From NCBI RefSeq assembly GCF_017676345.1, contig NZ_JAFFZM010000008.1, positions 1-64,000 on the forward strand: DNA of 64,000 nt, given 5' to 3'. The translations under genes and the position numbers were made by a program. Position 1 is the first letter of the stretch. Each line of letters starts with the position of its first letter. The notes under the pieces were generated by a model that was given only the letters and a program-made list of their open reading frames with translations, did not search any database and was not told where the DNA came from. This document shows, one piece after another, positions 12,805 through 20,883 of this stretch. The stretch is from Streptomyces smyrnaeus (GTDB taxonomy: Bacteria; Actinomycetota; Actinomycetes; Streptomycetales; Streptomycetaceae).

Positions 12805-13251
12805 CTACGGCTCCGGGGACCGCAGGACCCTCAGATGGCCGCGCCGGGCGACCTCCATCGGATCGGCGTCGCGCCCGCCGGGGCCCCTGAGCCGGTCCTT
12901 GGGGCCCGGGTCCGGCGGCTCGGGGCGCGGTGTCCTGGCCGCCTCACGGACGGCGTTGGCGAGGGCTTCGAGGTCGTCACTGCTGGGCCGGGCCGCGGCC
13001 GTGTCGACGGCCAGCCTGACCACCTCCCAGCCGCGGGGCGCCGTGAGCCGCTCGGAGTGCTCGGCGCACAGGTCGTAGCAGTGCGGCTCGGCGTAGGTGG
13101 CGAGGGGCCCCAGGACGGCGGTGGAGTCCGCGTAGACGTACGTGAGCGTCGCGACGGCGGGACGACCGCAAGCGGTGCGCGAACAGCGACGTACAGGGCT
13201 CACGACGTTGGACCGTACCGCACTCTTGAGCGGGCTGCGACGACTCTCCAT
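12805..13251 (-). CDS. DUF3499 family protein
   Basis: This actinobacterial family is marked by RRCSRTACGRPAVATLTYVYADSTAVLGPLATYAEPHCYDLCAEHSERLTAPRGWEVVRL, with two CxxxxC/CxxxC pairs and a His that probably bind zinc. Function is unknown. I place the start at the ATG at 13251, which has GGGTGA just upstream (148 aa). A GTG 39 nt further in (VSPVRRCSR) is the other candidate. The C-terminus is disordered and rich in Arg and Pro. It heads the man cluster and diverges from the metallopeptidase-family gene. Confidence 0.85.
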   Translation of the reverse strand: MESRRSPLKSAVRSNVVSPVRRCSRTACGRPAVATLTYVYADSTAVLGPLATYAEPHCYDLCAEHSERLTAPRGWEVVRLAVDTAAARPSSDDLEALANAVREAARTPRPEPPDPGPKDRLRGPGGRDADPMEVARRGHLRVLRSPEP

Positions 13252-13540
13252 GACGTCACCCTGCCGTGTCGTCCGCGTTCGCCGGAAACGCCTGATCTGC
13301 TGAAAGGTGTGCGCGTCGAGCGGGCGAGCGCCCCTTGGCCGACGACCGGCGGACACGGTCCGATCATCAAGCGTTCGCTATTCACCTGATTACGGTCATT
13401 TCCCACCCTCCGTTCCATCAAAAAGGGTGATCAGAGCGGCAGAAAGAGCAAAGAGGCTTCATGCGTTGATATGCGCGAGATGCTCCGCGCCCGCCCGTCG
13501 TGCCCCGCGTGCGACCTGCGGCGGGCTAGGCTCGGACGTG

Positions 13541-13990
13541 ATGGACAGCCCCGTACCGCCGCGCCGGGCCGACGCCCGGCCGCGCCGCCGAGACCGCCAC
13601 GGCCGTGGCATGCGCGGCCCCATCGCCCCTCCCCAAGTGCCGCTCGCCATCAGCCGGGCGGAGGCGTTCGACGATCTGGTGCGAGATTCGGTGACCCGGC
13701 TGGAGAGGCACTGGCCGCAGCTGGCCACCGTCGAGTTCGCCGTCCAGGAAGTGCCCCGGTCGGACAACGGCGAGGTGCGCGAGGGCGACGACGCCGTGCC
13801 GCTCGGCCGGGTCACCGAGGGCGGCGGCGAGCACCCGGACCGTGTGATCGTCTTCCGGCGCCCGGTGGAGATCCGCAGCAGGAGCAGGGACGAGCGGGCC
13901 CTGCTCGTGCACGAGGTCGTGGTCGAGCAGGTGGCCGAACTGCTCGGGCTGGCGCCGGAGTCCGTCGACCCACGGTACGGGCAGGACTGA
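13541..13990 (+). CDS. Metallopeptidase-family (DUF1025/PF06262) protein, degenerate active site
   Basis: The 149-residue protein has the family layout: a basic N-terminus, ISRAEAFDDLVRDSVTRLERHWPQL, then VIVFRRPVEIR and a C-terminal ALLVHEVVVEQVAELLGLAPESVDPRYG. The zincin motif expected at this last place is HExxH. Here it reads HEVVVEQ, so the second metal-binding His is missing and peptidase activity is doubtful. Similar loss is, as I remember it, common in Streptomyces orthologues. The start is the ATG at 13541; a GTG directly before it could also be used. It is divergent from DUF3499. Confidence 0.75.
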   Translation: MDSPVPPRRADARPRRRDRHGRGMRGPIAPPQVPLAISRAEAFDDLVRDSVTRLERHWPQLATVEFAVQEVPRSDNGEVREGDDAVPLGRVTEGGGEHPDRVIVFRRPVEIRSRSRDERALLVHEVVVEQVAELLGLAPESVDPRYGQD

Positions 13991-13999
13991 CCGGGCGCC

Positions 14000-14018
14000 C
14001 GTGCCACCGGTGGGCACG
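14000..14018. terminator. Possible bidirectional terminator
   Basis: CGTGCC pairs with GGCACG around an ACC/GGT inner stem with one bulged G. It is located in the 49-bp gap between convergent genes. Short, so only moderately supported. Confidence 0.4.
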
Positions 14019-14039
14019 AGCGCCTGGCACACGTGCGGC

Positions 14040-15641
14040 TCAGTTCTCGTCGTTCAGCACCGAAAGATCCTGCTCCGACCCGGGGACCGCGACCGTGCTC
14101 CTGTCGTCCGGAAGCGTCTGCACGGTGAAGGCCGGAAGTCCGGACTGTTCGTCCTCCAGCGTGCGGGAGGCGTACAGCGGGCCGCCCGAAAGCCGCTCCA
14201 CCGTCACCGCGTAGGTGCCCTTGCTGCCGGTGGGCCGCGGTGGGGTGAACGCTTTGGTGGTGTGGGCCTTGACCGTGACGGTGGTGCTCTTGGGGCTGCC
14301 GCCGTCGCTGCCCGGCGAAGCGGTCACCCGAACCTTCACCCCGGTCTCCGGAGCGGTCAGCGCCAGGGTGGAGCCGGTCGCCGTGTTGCCCGCGGCAGTG
14401 GCCCGCTTGTGCACCGGCGCCGTCGCGGGGATGAACGCCGTCTCCTGCTTGTCGCCCTTGCCGCGCAGGACCCGCGCCGCCGCCACCACGTCGGGGGCGT
14501 CGGCGCCGCCCTCGGCCGGGGAGAGCACCAGCGAGCCGGCCTCGCCCTTGGTGAGGTCCTTGAGGTCGACGGTGGTGACCATGCCCGCCTTCACATGGAG
14601 GGACTCATGGCCCGCCGGACTGATCAGCCCGTTCCGCCCCGCGAGCTTCACCTTGAGGTCGGCGTCCTCGTCCCCGGGGGCGAAGACGGACAGCCGGACG
14701 GAGCTCGCGTCCTCGGGGATGCCGGGCAGCACCAGGCGGGGGCTCGGGGCGGTTGCGGGCGGCAGCCAGTCGCCGCCCAATTCGCGGTCGGACGCCTGTA
14801 CTTGCGCGCCCACCCGGCCGGACCGCGCGGTGACGCGCAGCGTCACATTGGTGACCGGTTCGGCGGTCAGGGTGGACAGCAGGACCGGGACGGTGGAGTG
14901 CGGCGGAACGGTGATGGCCTCTCCGGCGCCCGCACCGGCCTTCTCCTTGCCCTTCTTGCCGTACACGTCCAGATCGACGACCGCGCTGGTGCTGTCCGGG
15001 TTGGTGAGGTGGACGTAGTCCTGTCGGTCCTCGGCCGTGCTGGCGCCGGGGAACCAGAACGAGGTGTCGGGTGCCGTGCAGGAGGTGCCCTGCAGACCGC
15101 GGCCCGCGCCGGCGCCGATACTCGTGGTCTGCTGCACCGTCCAGCCGGGCGCGAAGGGGCCGTCTGCCGTGCCGGTCAGCGCGGGCGCCTTCGGGTCCTG
15201 CGTGTCAGCGGTCACGGGCGTGCCAGGGCTGCTGAGACGCAGGAAGGGCTTTCCGCTCCCCTTGTCGCCCTTCTCGCCGCCCTTGTCGTCCTTGCCGTCC
15301 TTCTCCCCCTTGCCTTCCTTGTCATTCTTGTCTTTCTCGCCCCCCTCGTCGTCGGGGCTCTGCGGCGTGCCCGTCTCGACGAGCTCGGCGGGGTACAGCG
15401 CAGCGCTGCCCTTCTTGCCGGTGCCGCCCTTGGGCGTGAACGCCTCGTAGGAGGTCTCCGCGACATCGGAGGCACTCGGCCGCGGGCAGACCAGTGTGGA
15501 GCGCTCCACGGGCTTGTGAGCGGCCGGCTTGGCGCTCTCCCCGCCCTGCGCCGCCTCGTCCGGGGCGGAGAGTGCGGCGACCCCGGTCACCGCGGCGAGC
15601 GCGACAGCGACGGCGCCGAAGCTGAGGACTGTGCGGTTCAC
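14040..15641 (-). CDS. DUF5719 family secreted/membrane-anchored protein
   Basis: This 533-residue protein starts with an N-terminal signal-anchor (VNRTVLSFGAVAVALAAVTGVAALSAP) and continues as a long extracellular beta-rich region. An acidic/lysine-rich low-complexity stretch near residues 90-140 (DDEGGEKDKNDKEGKGEKDGKDDKGGEKGDKG) interrupts it. Family function is unknown. Its GTG start overlaps the TGA of the upstream giant glycosyltransferase gene (GTGA, 4 bp), so the two are translationally coupled. This suggests a partner role for the protein at the cell envelope, perhaps with the glycosyltransferase product. Confidence 0.85.
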   Translation of the reverse strand: MNRTVLSFGAVAVALAAVTGVAALSAPDEAAQGGESAKPAAHKPVERSTLVCPRPSASDVAETSYEAFTPKGGTGKKGSAALYPAELVETGTPQSPDDEGGEKDKNDKEGKGEKDGKDDKGGEKGDKGSGKPFLRLSSPGTPVTADTQDPKAPALTGTADGPFAPGWTVQQTTSIGAGAGRGLQGTSCTAPDTSFWFPGASTAEDRQDYVHLTNPDSTSAVVDLDVYGKKGKEKAGAGAGEAITVPPHSTVPVLLSTLTAEPVTNVTLRVTARSGRVGAQVQASDRELGGDWLPPATAPSPRLVLPGIPEDASSVRLSVFAPGDEDADLKVKLAGRNGLISPAGHESLHVKAGMVTTVDLKDLTKGEAGSLVLSPAEGGADAPDVVAAARVLRGKGDKQETAFIPATAPVHKRATAAGNTATGSTLALTAPETGVKVRVTASPGSDGGSPKSTTVTVKAHTTKAFTPPRPTGSKGTYAVTVERLSGGPLYASRTLEDEQSGLPAFTVQTLPDDRSTVAVPGSEQDLSVLNDEN

Positions 15642-18600
15642 TGCTGCTCGCTCCCGTTGCCGTTGCCGTACCTGCTGTCGTAGCCGTCGGGCTGGCGCGC
15701 CCCTGTGCCCTCGTAGCCCTGCTGGTAGCCGTAGGGGTCGGCATGCTGCTGGGCCGCGTACTGCTGGGCCTGCCACTCCTCGTAGGAGACCTGCTGCTGG
15801 TACGCGTCGTACGTGGACTGCGGGTCGTACGCGGACTGCGGGTCGTAGGGCGGCTGCTGGTACGGCTGCTGCTGATACGACTGCTGGTCGTACTGCTGCG
15901 GCTCGTACTGCTGGTCGTACTGCTGCTGGTCGAACTGCTGGCCGTACTGCTGGTCGTACGACTGCTGCTGCGGAACCTGGCCGTAGGTCGGCCGGCCGTA
16001 GGCGTCGTAGGCCGGCTGCTCGTACGGCCCCTGGCCGTGCCCCTGCCCGCCGGCGTCGTACGGCTGCTGCTGCGGGACGTAGGGCTGCTGACCGTAGGGG
16101 TCGTGGTCCGGCTGTGCGGGCACGTCCTGCGGGGAGGGCGGCGCCTGCGGCGGCACCGGCTCCTGCGGGGACTGCTCGGGCGGCGCCTGGGCGGCCTCGG
16201 CGGCAGCGCGGAGCCTGCGGGCCCTGCGGCCGTCACCGGCGGCGGACAGGTCGGGTTCCACCGGGGCGTCCGGGAGGTCGTCGTCCACGTCGCGCCGACG
16301 GCCCGGCAGTGCCAGGACGAGGACGACCAGCAGGAGGAAGCCCTGCGTCCAGACCCAGACCGTGTGGGTGAGCGGGGTCTCGTGGCCGAGGTCCAGCTTG
16401 CCGCCCTCGGCGGGCAGTTCGAAGCCCTGCGCCCAGCCGTCGACCGTGACGCTCTTGAGCGGGCTGCCGTCGAGCGTGGCCTGCCAACCGCTGTCGGCCC
16501 GGTCCGCGAGCCGCAGCACCCGACCCGACGGGCCGGACGGCAGTGTCGCGTGCGACTCCACCGGACCGGCGGGAACGGCGACCGGGGCGGTCACCGCACC
16601 GCCCGCGCCGTCCTCCTGCTCACCGGGGACGATGGAGACGCGGGAGACCTGACGGTCGACGCGCCACAGTGCGCTGCCGTCCGCCTGGCTGAGCCGGGTC
16701 AGGCCCGGCGTCGCGTCCAGGGTGCGGCTCGTCTCGCGTGAGGCGCCGTCGCGCAGCAGGACGTACCGGACGGCGTAACCGCCCAGTTGGCTGGACTGAT
16801 CGGCGCCGGAGCCCGCGACGAGGTTGGAGACCACGTCGTCCAGACGCGTGTCGTCCCCGTCGGCCGCCGCGAGTTCGGCGTCCCCCAGCCGGGCGCCGGA
16901 GCCGCGCGCCAGCGTGTAGGTGACGTTCGAGGCGCCCTCGGGCTGGTCGAGCACCAGGGTGCGGGCCTGGTCGCTGGTGGTGCTCTCCTCCGCGACGAAG
17001 GCCGGCACCTGCACCGGGTCGCGCCGCGAGAGCGGTCCGTCGGCGCCGCGCACCATCCAGCCGGCGGCGGCCACCAGCGGTGCCAGTACACAGGCTGCGG
17101 CGATCAGTGCGGCCACGGGCTGCCGCCAGCCGAAGCTCTGTGCCGCGACGCGTTCCTTGGCGCCCTCGGCACCTACGGCGGCGGCGCACAGCAGCGCGAG
17201 GCCGTAGACGAGCGTGGCGGGCCCGGCCCAGGCGGAACCGTTGGACAGTGCCGCCGCCAGCAGTCCGGCCAGTGCGGCGACCCATGCGGACCGTACGGCC
17301 AGCTGGCGCTCGGTGCGCAGCAGTGCCGCGAGTCCGGCCGACACCAGGCCGACCAGGAACAGCCCGTCCGTCGTGCCGGGGCCACCGGGCGAGAGGGTCA
17401 GCAGATCGAGGGCGGAGGCCGCACCCGTGCCGTACTCCAGGCCCGCCTCGGAGAAGAACTGGTCGGGCTGGGTGAACAGCGACAGCGACCAGGGCGCGAG
17501 CAGCACCAGTGGTGTCACCAGGACGGCGGCCTGCCGGGCCAGGAGCGCACCGAGGGAGGCGCCTTCCGCCCGGCGCACCGCGAGCACCGCGAGTGCCAGC
17601 ACGGCGGCGAGCGGCCACACGACAGGGGTGAATGCCATGGTGAGGGTCAGCAGCAGCGCGTACGCCCACGCCGAACGCCAGCCGCTCTTTCCGCGCAGCC
17701 CGCCGGCCGCCACCGCGGCGCGTGCCAGCAGGGGCAGCAGTACGGCGAGCACGGCGGTGCCGATGCGGCCCTGGGCGAGTGCACCGGTGGCGGCGGGCAG
17801 GAAGGCGTAGGCGACGCTTCCCCAGGCGCGCAGCAGACGGGAGTCGACCAGCGGCCGGGAGGCGAAGTAGGCGGTGACACCGGCGAGCGGGACCGAGCAC
17901 ACCAGCAGCAGCGTCAGCGCCAGGCCCGTGCTGCCGAACAGCAGCGTGGCGAACGTGGCGAGGACGGCCAGATAGGGCGGCGCCGACTCGGTGCCGCCCG
18001 TGCCGACCGGATGCCAGCCCTCCGCGTACCGTGCCCACAGGCCCGACACGCCGTCAGGGGCGGGCAGCAGCGCGCCTCCGGCCAGGGAGCCACCGCCGAG
18101 CAGTGCCCGGCAGGCCACCAGGGAGACGACGAGCAGTACGGCGAACAGGACGGGACCCGGCTTGTGCGCGAGCCGTTTGAGGCGCGCGAACTGTTCGACC
18201 TCCAGGAAGTCCGCGTCCTCGTCCCCCGGGCCGGATTCGACGGCGCCGTGCCGGCCTCCGGCGGACGAATCGGGCTCGGAGCGGCCGGTGAAATTGCTGG
18301 TGACCTGTTCCAGGGTGGCCCGCAGGGTGGCTCCGGGCGGCGGGAAGAGGGGGCGCAGCTCCTTGTGCGTCACGGCGGGTCTGCCCCGCCTGCGGCGTGC
18401 GGTCAGGACGCTTCCGCCGCGCAGCAGGGTGCCGGACAGTCCGGCGATCTCGTCCAGAGCCTGTCCGGGGACCTTGCCGACGAGGTAGGCGAGGGTGCGC
18501 AGCAGTGTGCCGACGACGAGGCGCAGCAGTACCCATGGCAGCAGTGCGCCCGGCATGTTGGCGAGCAGTGTGTAGACGGCACCCGCCTTGTCGACCCGGT

Positions 18601-19507
18601 GCGGGCTGGCGCCGCGGCTGGCGCGGCCGACGCAGTCGACGGGGCGGCGTTCCCGTGAGGCCGCCTCGGCGTGCCGCATCACGGCTTCCGGCGCGGTCAG
18701 CACCCGGTGCCCGGCGGCCTGGGCGCGCCAGCACAGGTCGATGTCGTCGCGCATCAGGGGGAGTCGGCGGTCGAACCCGCCGAGCTGGTCGAAGACGTCG
18801 CGGCGGATGAGCATGCCGGCGGTGGAGACGGCCAGTACCGGGCGCACCTGGTCGTGCTGGCCCTGGTCCTGCTCGCGGCGTTCGATGCCTGTCCAGCGCC
18901 GGCCGCTGTGGGCGATGGAGACCCCGGCCTCCAGCAGCTGCCGGTGGTCGTACCAGCTGCGCAGCTTGGGCCCGGTGACGGTGACCGACGGGTCGGCGTC
19001 GACGACGCGCAGCAGTTGCGCGAGGGTGTCCGGCTCAGGTGCGCAGTCGTCGTGCAGCAGCCACAGCCACTGCACCGGCTCTCCGTAGGGCAGTTCCGGC
19101 ATGTCGTAGGCGTCGTCGCGCCAGGTGCGGTTGACCGGGTCCCAGCCGCTGGGCCGCTTGAGGTACGGCAGGTCGTCGGGGGTGAGCCAGCGCGCTGCGC
19201 GGGCGGCCTCCTCGACGGCGGTGCCGAAGCCGGTGCGTCGCGCCATGTGCAGCACGCGCTCGGCGCCGAGCGCTTCGGTCAGCAGCTGTGCCGAGTTGTC
19301 CGCGCTGCCGGTGTCGGCCGCGACGATGTTCTGGACCGGGCGGTTCTGCTCCAGCAGCCCGCTCAGCGCCTCGGGAAGCCAGCGGGCGCCGTCGTGGGCG
19401 ACGATGACGGCGGTGACGACGTGCCGGGGGAACTCGGGCGGCTCCAAGGTGGCCAACCCTGCTGCGGCCGCTTCGTAGTGGGCCGCCATATGGCTGTGCA
19501 CGGACAT
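15638..19507 (-). CDS. Giant glycosyltransferase family 2 membrane protein with Tyr/Gln-rich tail
   Basis: The 1289-residue protein has an N-terminal GT-A domain: VTAVIVAHDGARWLPEALSGLLEQ, ADTGSADNS, a WLLHDDCAPEPDTLAQLL DxD-like region and a later LPLMRDDIDLCWRAQAAGHRV acceptor motif. A membrane region of ten or more segments follows (about residues 330-860), then an extracellular region, one last membrane segment (TQGFLLLVVLVLALPG) and a roughly 220-residue cytoplasmic tail of YDQQ/PYGQQ-like repeats. It probably transfers sugar from a nucleotide- or lipid-linked donor to an envelope glycan. The ATG at 19507 is chosen where the homology begins; its ribosome-binding site is weak. It is coupled to the DUF5719 gene. 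Confidence 0.88.
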   Translation of the reverse strand: MSVHSHMAAHYEAAAAGLATLEPPEFPRHVVTAVIVAHDGARWLPEALSGLLEQNRPVQNIVAADTGSADNSAQLLTEALGAERVLHMARRTGFGTAVEEAARAARWLTPDDLPYLKRPSGWDPVNRTWRDDAYDMPELPYGEPVQWLWLLHDDCAPEPDTLAQLLRVVDADPSVTVTGPKLRSWYDHRQLLEAGVSIAHSGRRWTGIERREQDQGQHDQVRPVLAVSTAGMLIRRDVFDQLGGFDRRLPLMRDDIDLCWRAQAAGHRVLTAPEAVMRHAEAASRERRPVDCVGRASRGASPHRVDKAGAVYTLLANMPGALLPWVLLRLVVGTLLRTLAYLVGKVPGQALDEIAGLSGTLLRGGSVLTARRRRGRPAVTHKELRPLFPPPGATLRATLEQVTSNFTGRSEPDSSAGGRHGAVESGPGDEDADFLEVEQFARLKRLAHKPGPVLFAVLLVVSLVACRALLGGGSLAGGALLPAPDGVSGLWARYAEGWHPVGTGGTESAPPYLAVLATFATLLFGSTGLALTLLLVCSVPLAGVTAYFASRPLVDSRLLRAWGSVAYAFLPAATGALAQGRIGTAVLAVLLPLLARAAVAAGGLRGKSGWRSAWAYALLLTLTMAFTPVVWPLAAVLALAVLAVRRAEGASLGALLARQAAVLVTPLVLLAPWSLSLFTQPDQFFSEAGLEYGTGAASALDLLTLSPGGPGTTDGLFLVGLVSAGLAALLRTERQLAVRSAWVAALAGLLAAALSNGSAWAGPATLVYGLALLCAAAVGAEGAKERVAAQSFGWRQPVAALIAAACVLAPLVAAAGWMVRGADGPLSRRDPVQVPAFVAEESTTSDQARTLVLDQPEGASNVTYTLARGSGARLGDAELAAADGDDTRLDDVVSNLVAGSGADQSSQLGGYAVRYVLLRDGASRETSRTLDATPGLTRLSQADGSALWRVDRQVSRVSIVPGEQEDGAGGAVTAPVAVPAGPVESHATLPSGPSGRVLRLADRADSGWQATLDGSPLKSVTVDGWAQGFELPAEGGKLDLGHETPLTHTVWVWTQGFLLLVVLVLALPGRRRDVDDDLPDAPVEPDLSAAGDGRRARRLRAAAEAAQAPPEQSPQEPVPPQAPPSPQDVPAQPDHDPYGQQPYVPQQQPYDAGGQGHGQGPYEQPAYDAYGRPTYGQVPQQQSYDQQYGQQFDQQQYDQQYEPQQYDQQSYQQQPYQQPPYDPQSAYDPQSTYDAYQQQVSYEEWQAQQYAAQQHADPYGYQQGYEGTGARQPDGYDSRYGNGNGSEQQ
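15660..16100 (-). repeat. Degenerate tandem repeats coding the Y/Q-rich C-terminal tail
   Basis: On the plus strand this stretch is dominated by repeated CTGCTGGTCGTA-like units. They encode about 140 residues rich in Tyr, Gln, Asp and Pro (for example QQYGQQFDQQQYDQQYEPQQYDQ). The composition is prion-like and intrinsically disordered. Length is likely to vary between strains. Confidence 0.8.
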
Positions 19508-19788
19508 CGAGGTAGGGGCCCTCCCCGGGGTGCCGGGGCCTCGCGGCGGTGCCGCGGTCGGCTGCAAGCCCCCGGAAGACGCGTATCGGAGCGGTGAACG
19601 CACGCCCTTGGCAGGGTGGTGCGTCGCGGACGGCCCCACACTAACGGCTCGTCCTCACGGGTCCGGCGCTCCGTCGCAACTGTCCCGGGCGGGCTCCTGG
19701 TTGCCCGGTGAGCGGTGCGGGGGCACGGCTCGGGTTGCCGGGGCCGTGCTGAGCTGCGGCCGGCCGACCCTGTCCGGTAGGGACCAGG

Positions 19789-20052
19789 TCAGACAGCGGC
19801 TTTCTTCAGGCGGCGCCGTTCTCGTTCGGACAGGCCACCCCAAATACCGAAACGCTCGTCATTGGCGAGGGCGTATTCGAGGCATTCGGAGCGGACTTCA
19901 CACGCAAGGCAGACTTTTTTCGCCTCGCGGGTGGATCCGCCCTTCTCGGGGAAGAACGACTCAGGGTCGGTCTGAGCGCACAAGGCGCGCTCCTGCCAGC
20001 CCAGCTCCTCGTCCGCCTCTTCGACGAGCAGTTGTTGGAACAGCTCGGTCAT
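19789..20052 (-). CDS. whiB: WhiB sporulation transcription factor
   Basis: The 87-residue protein matches WhiB closely: MTELFQQLLVEEADEELGWQERALCAQTDPESFFPEKGGST, iron-sulfur cluster cysteines at 25, 48, 51 and 57 (KVCLACEVRSEC), the GIWGG turn at 69-73 and the basic DNA-binding tail ERERRRLKKAAV. WhiB works with WhiA to control septation and sporulation genes in aerial hyphae, a strong sign of a sporulating Streptomyces. The gene has a promoter about 75-100 bp upstream and a long upstream region shared with the divergent cysteine dioxygenase leader. Confidence 0.97.
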   Translation of the reverse strand: MTELFQQLLVEEADEELGWQERALCAQTDPESFFPEKGGSTREAKKVCLACEVRSECLEYALANDERFGIWGGLSERERRRLKKAAV

Positions 20053-20125
20053 GTGCGCCCCTCGATCCGTCTCTTCGACCCCGTGATGCTGTCGTTATCG
20101 AACCCTCTTGAACGACACGAGTGAA

Positions 20126-20155
20126 ATTACAAGTGTGCCGATCCGGGGCAGTCAA
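20126..20155 (-). promoter_or_regulatory. whiB promoter
   Basis: On the minus strand -35 TTGACT (20155-20150) and -10 TGTAAT (20131-20126) are spaced by 18 bp, a strong vegetative-type promoter giving a leader of roughly 65 nt before whiB. In S. coelicolor whiB has two promoters, one constitutive and one sporulation-induced. This is probably one of them. The surrounding 20053-20470 stretch is less GC-rich, holds repeated GATCAC words (around 20299, 20332 and 20341) and has no convincing gene. Confidence 0.75.
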
Positions 20156-20470
20156 GCCGAGATCTGCTATTGAGCCCGTTATTCACCCGGCGGAACCAAG
20201 CCTTCGCAGTAAGTGTTCAAATCACTACGAAATATGACACTCGCGCCTGGAGCCGGGGCGTTTTGCCCGACTCCTGTATGCAGAACGCGATGACCTGCGA
20301 TCACGTTCCGCACCACCGCCCGGATGGCCCTGATCACACTCTGATCACGGAAGTGCAACGGCGTACAGGCAGGTCTCGGGCGCCACCTCTCCCGCCCGGG
20401 ACGGCACAAACCTTTCGCCAGCCATGGGGACCGGAAGGGATGAAACATTCACCACAAACGCGACAACAGG

Positions 20471-20500
20471 TTGACACCTGGGGCACGGGGGCGCTGTTCT
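20471..20500 (+). promoter_or_regulatory. Promoter for the Cys leader peptide and cysteine dioxygenase
   Basis: A perfect -35 TTGACA (20471-20476) is followed after 18 bp by TGTTCT (20495-20500), a weak -10. Transcription should start about 7-8 nt later, at or next to the ATG at 20508, so the first ORF would be leaderless, as is frequent in actinobacteria. Confidence 0.6.
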
Positions 20501-20507
20501 GGAGCGC

Positions 20508-20660
20508 ATGGCAGTGACCTCTGAGACCCGTACGACCCGCGGCCCCCTCGCCGCGCGGTCTGCCGGGGGTGCGCCCGTGCTCCCCCGCGCCGCCTCTCAT
20601 GTCCTGGAGCCCCGCCGCTGTCGCTGTCCGCGTGGGTGTAACGCGCGCTGTTGCCGCTGA
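20508..20660 (+). CDS. Cysteine-rich leader peptide (putative attenuator), 50 aa
   Basis: A short ORF begins at ATG 20508, where the upstream promoter should start transcription, and has no Shine-Dalgarno sequence. Its last residues read CRCPRGCNARCCR before TGA: five Cys codons (38, 40, 44, 48, 49) in the final 13. Cysteine is rare elsewhere in these proteomes, so the clustering is striking. Directly after the stop are competing RNA helices, and the next gene is cysteine dioxygenase. The arrangement matches cysteine-sensing leader peptides known from mycobacteria. The peptide probably has no function beyond ribosome stalling. Confidence 0.75.
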   Translation: MAVTSETRTTRGPLAARSAGGAPVLPRAASHVLEPRRCRCPRGCNARCCR

Positions 20661-20661
20661 G

Positions 20662-20707
20662 GTCCGGCTCGTGCCGCTGTTGAGGACCGGCTCGGTCTGA
20701 GCCGGAC
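20662..20707 (+). promoter_or_regulatory. Mutually exclusive helices after the leader peptide
   Basis: GTCCGGCTC (20662-20670), one nucleotide after the leader stop, pairs perfectly over 9 bp with GAGCCGGAC (20699-20707). The same 3' arm can instead pair over 7 bp with CCGGCTC (20687-20693) across a 5-nt loop. Only one can form at a time. A ribosome at the stop codon would cover the first arm and favour the short hairpin; a ribosome stalled earlier at Cys codons would leave it free. The rest of 20708-20883 is C-rich, with possible GC hairpins near the next ribosome-binding site. Confidence 0.6.
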
Positions 20708-20883
20708 GCCGGCAGTCCCGCCGTCGAGCACCCGCTCCGGCTGAACGTGTCGCGCGCCGCGTCCTTCCGTACCTCTCGACACGCCCGCCCCCGCCCTGTG
20801 CCGTGCCCGCTCCCCCACCGGAGCGGCCCCTCCCTGCTCCCGTCCGGCCCCCGGCCGGCCCTCCGACGAAGGCATCCCCGAAC

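Noticed and set aside
15660..16100. Non-coding satellite repeat
   Set aside because: The repeat stays in frame with the glycosyltransferase and encodes its disordered tail.
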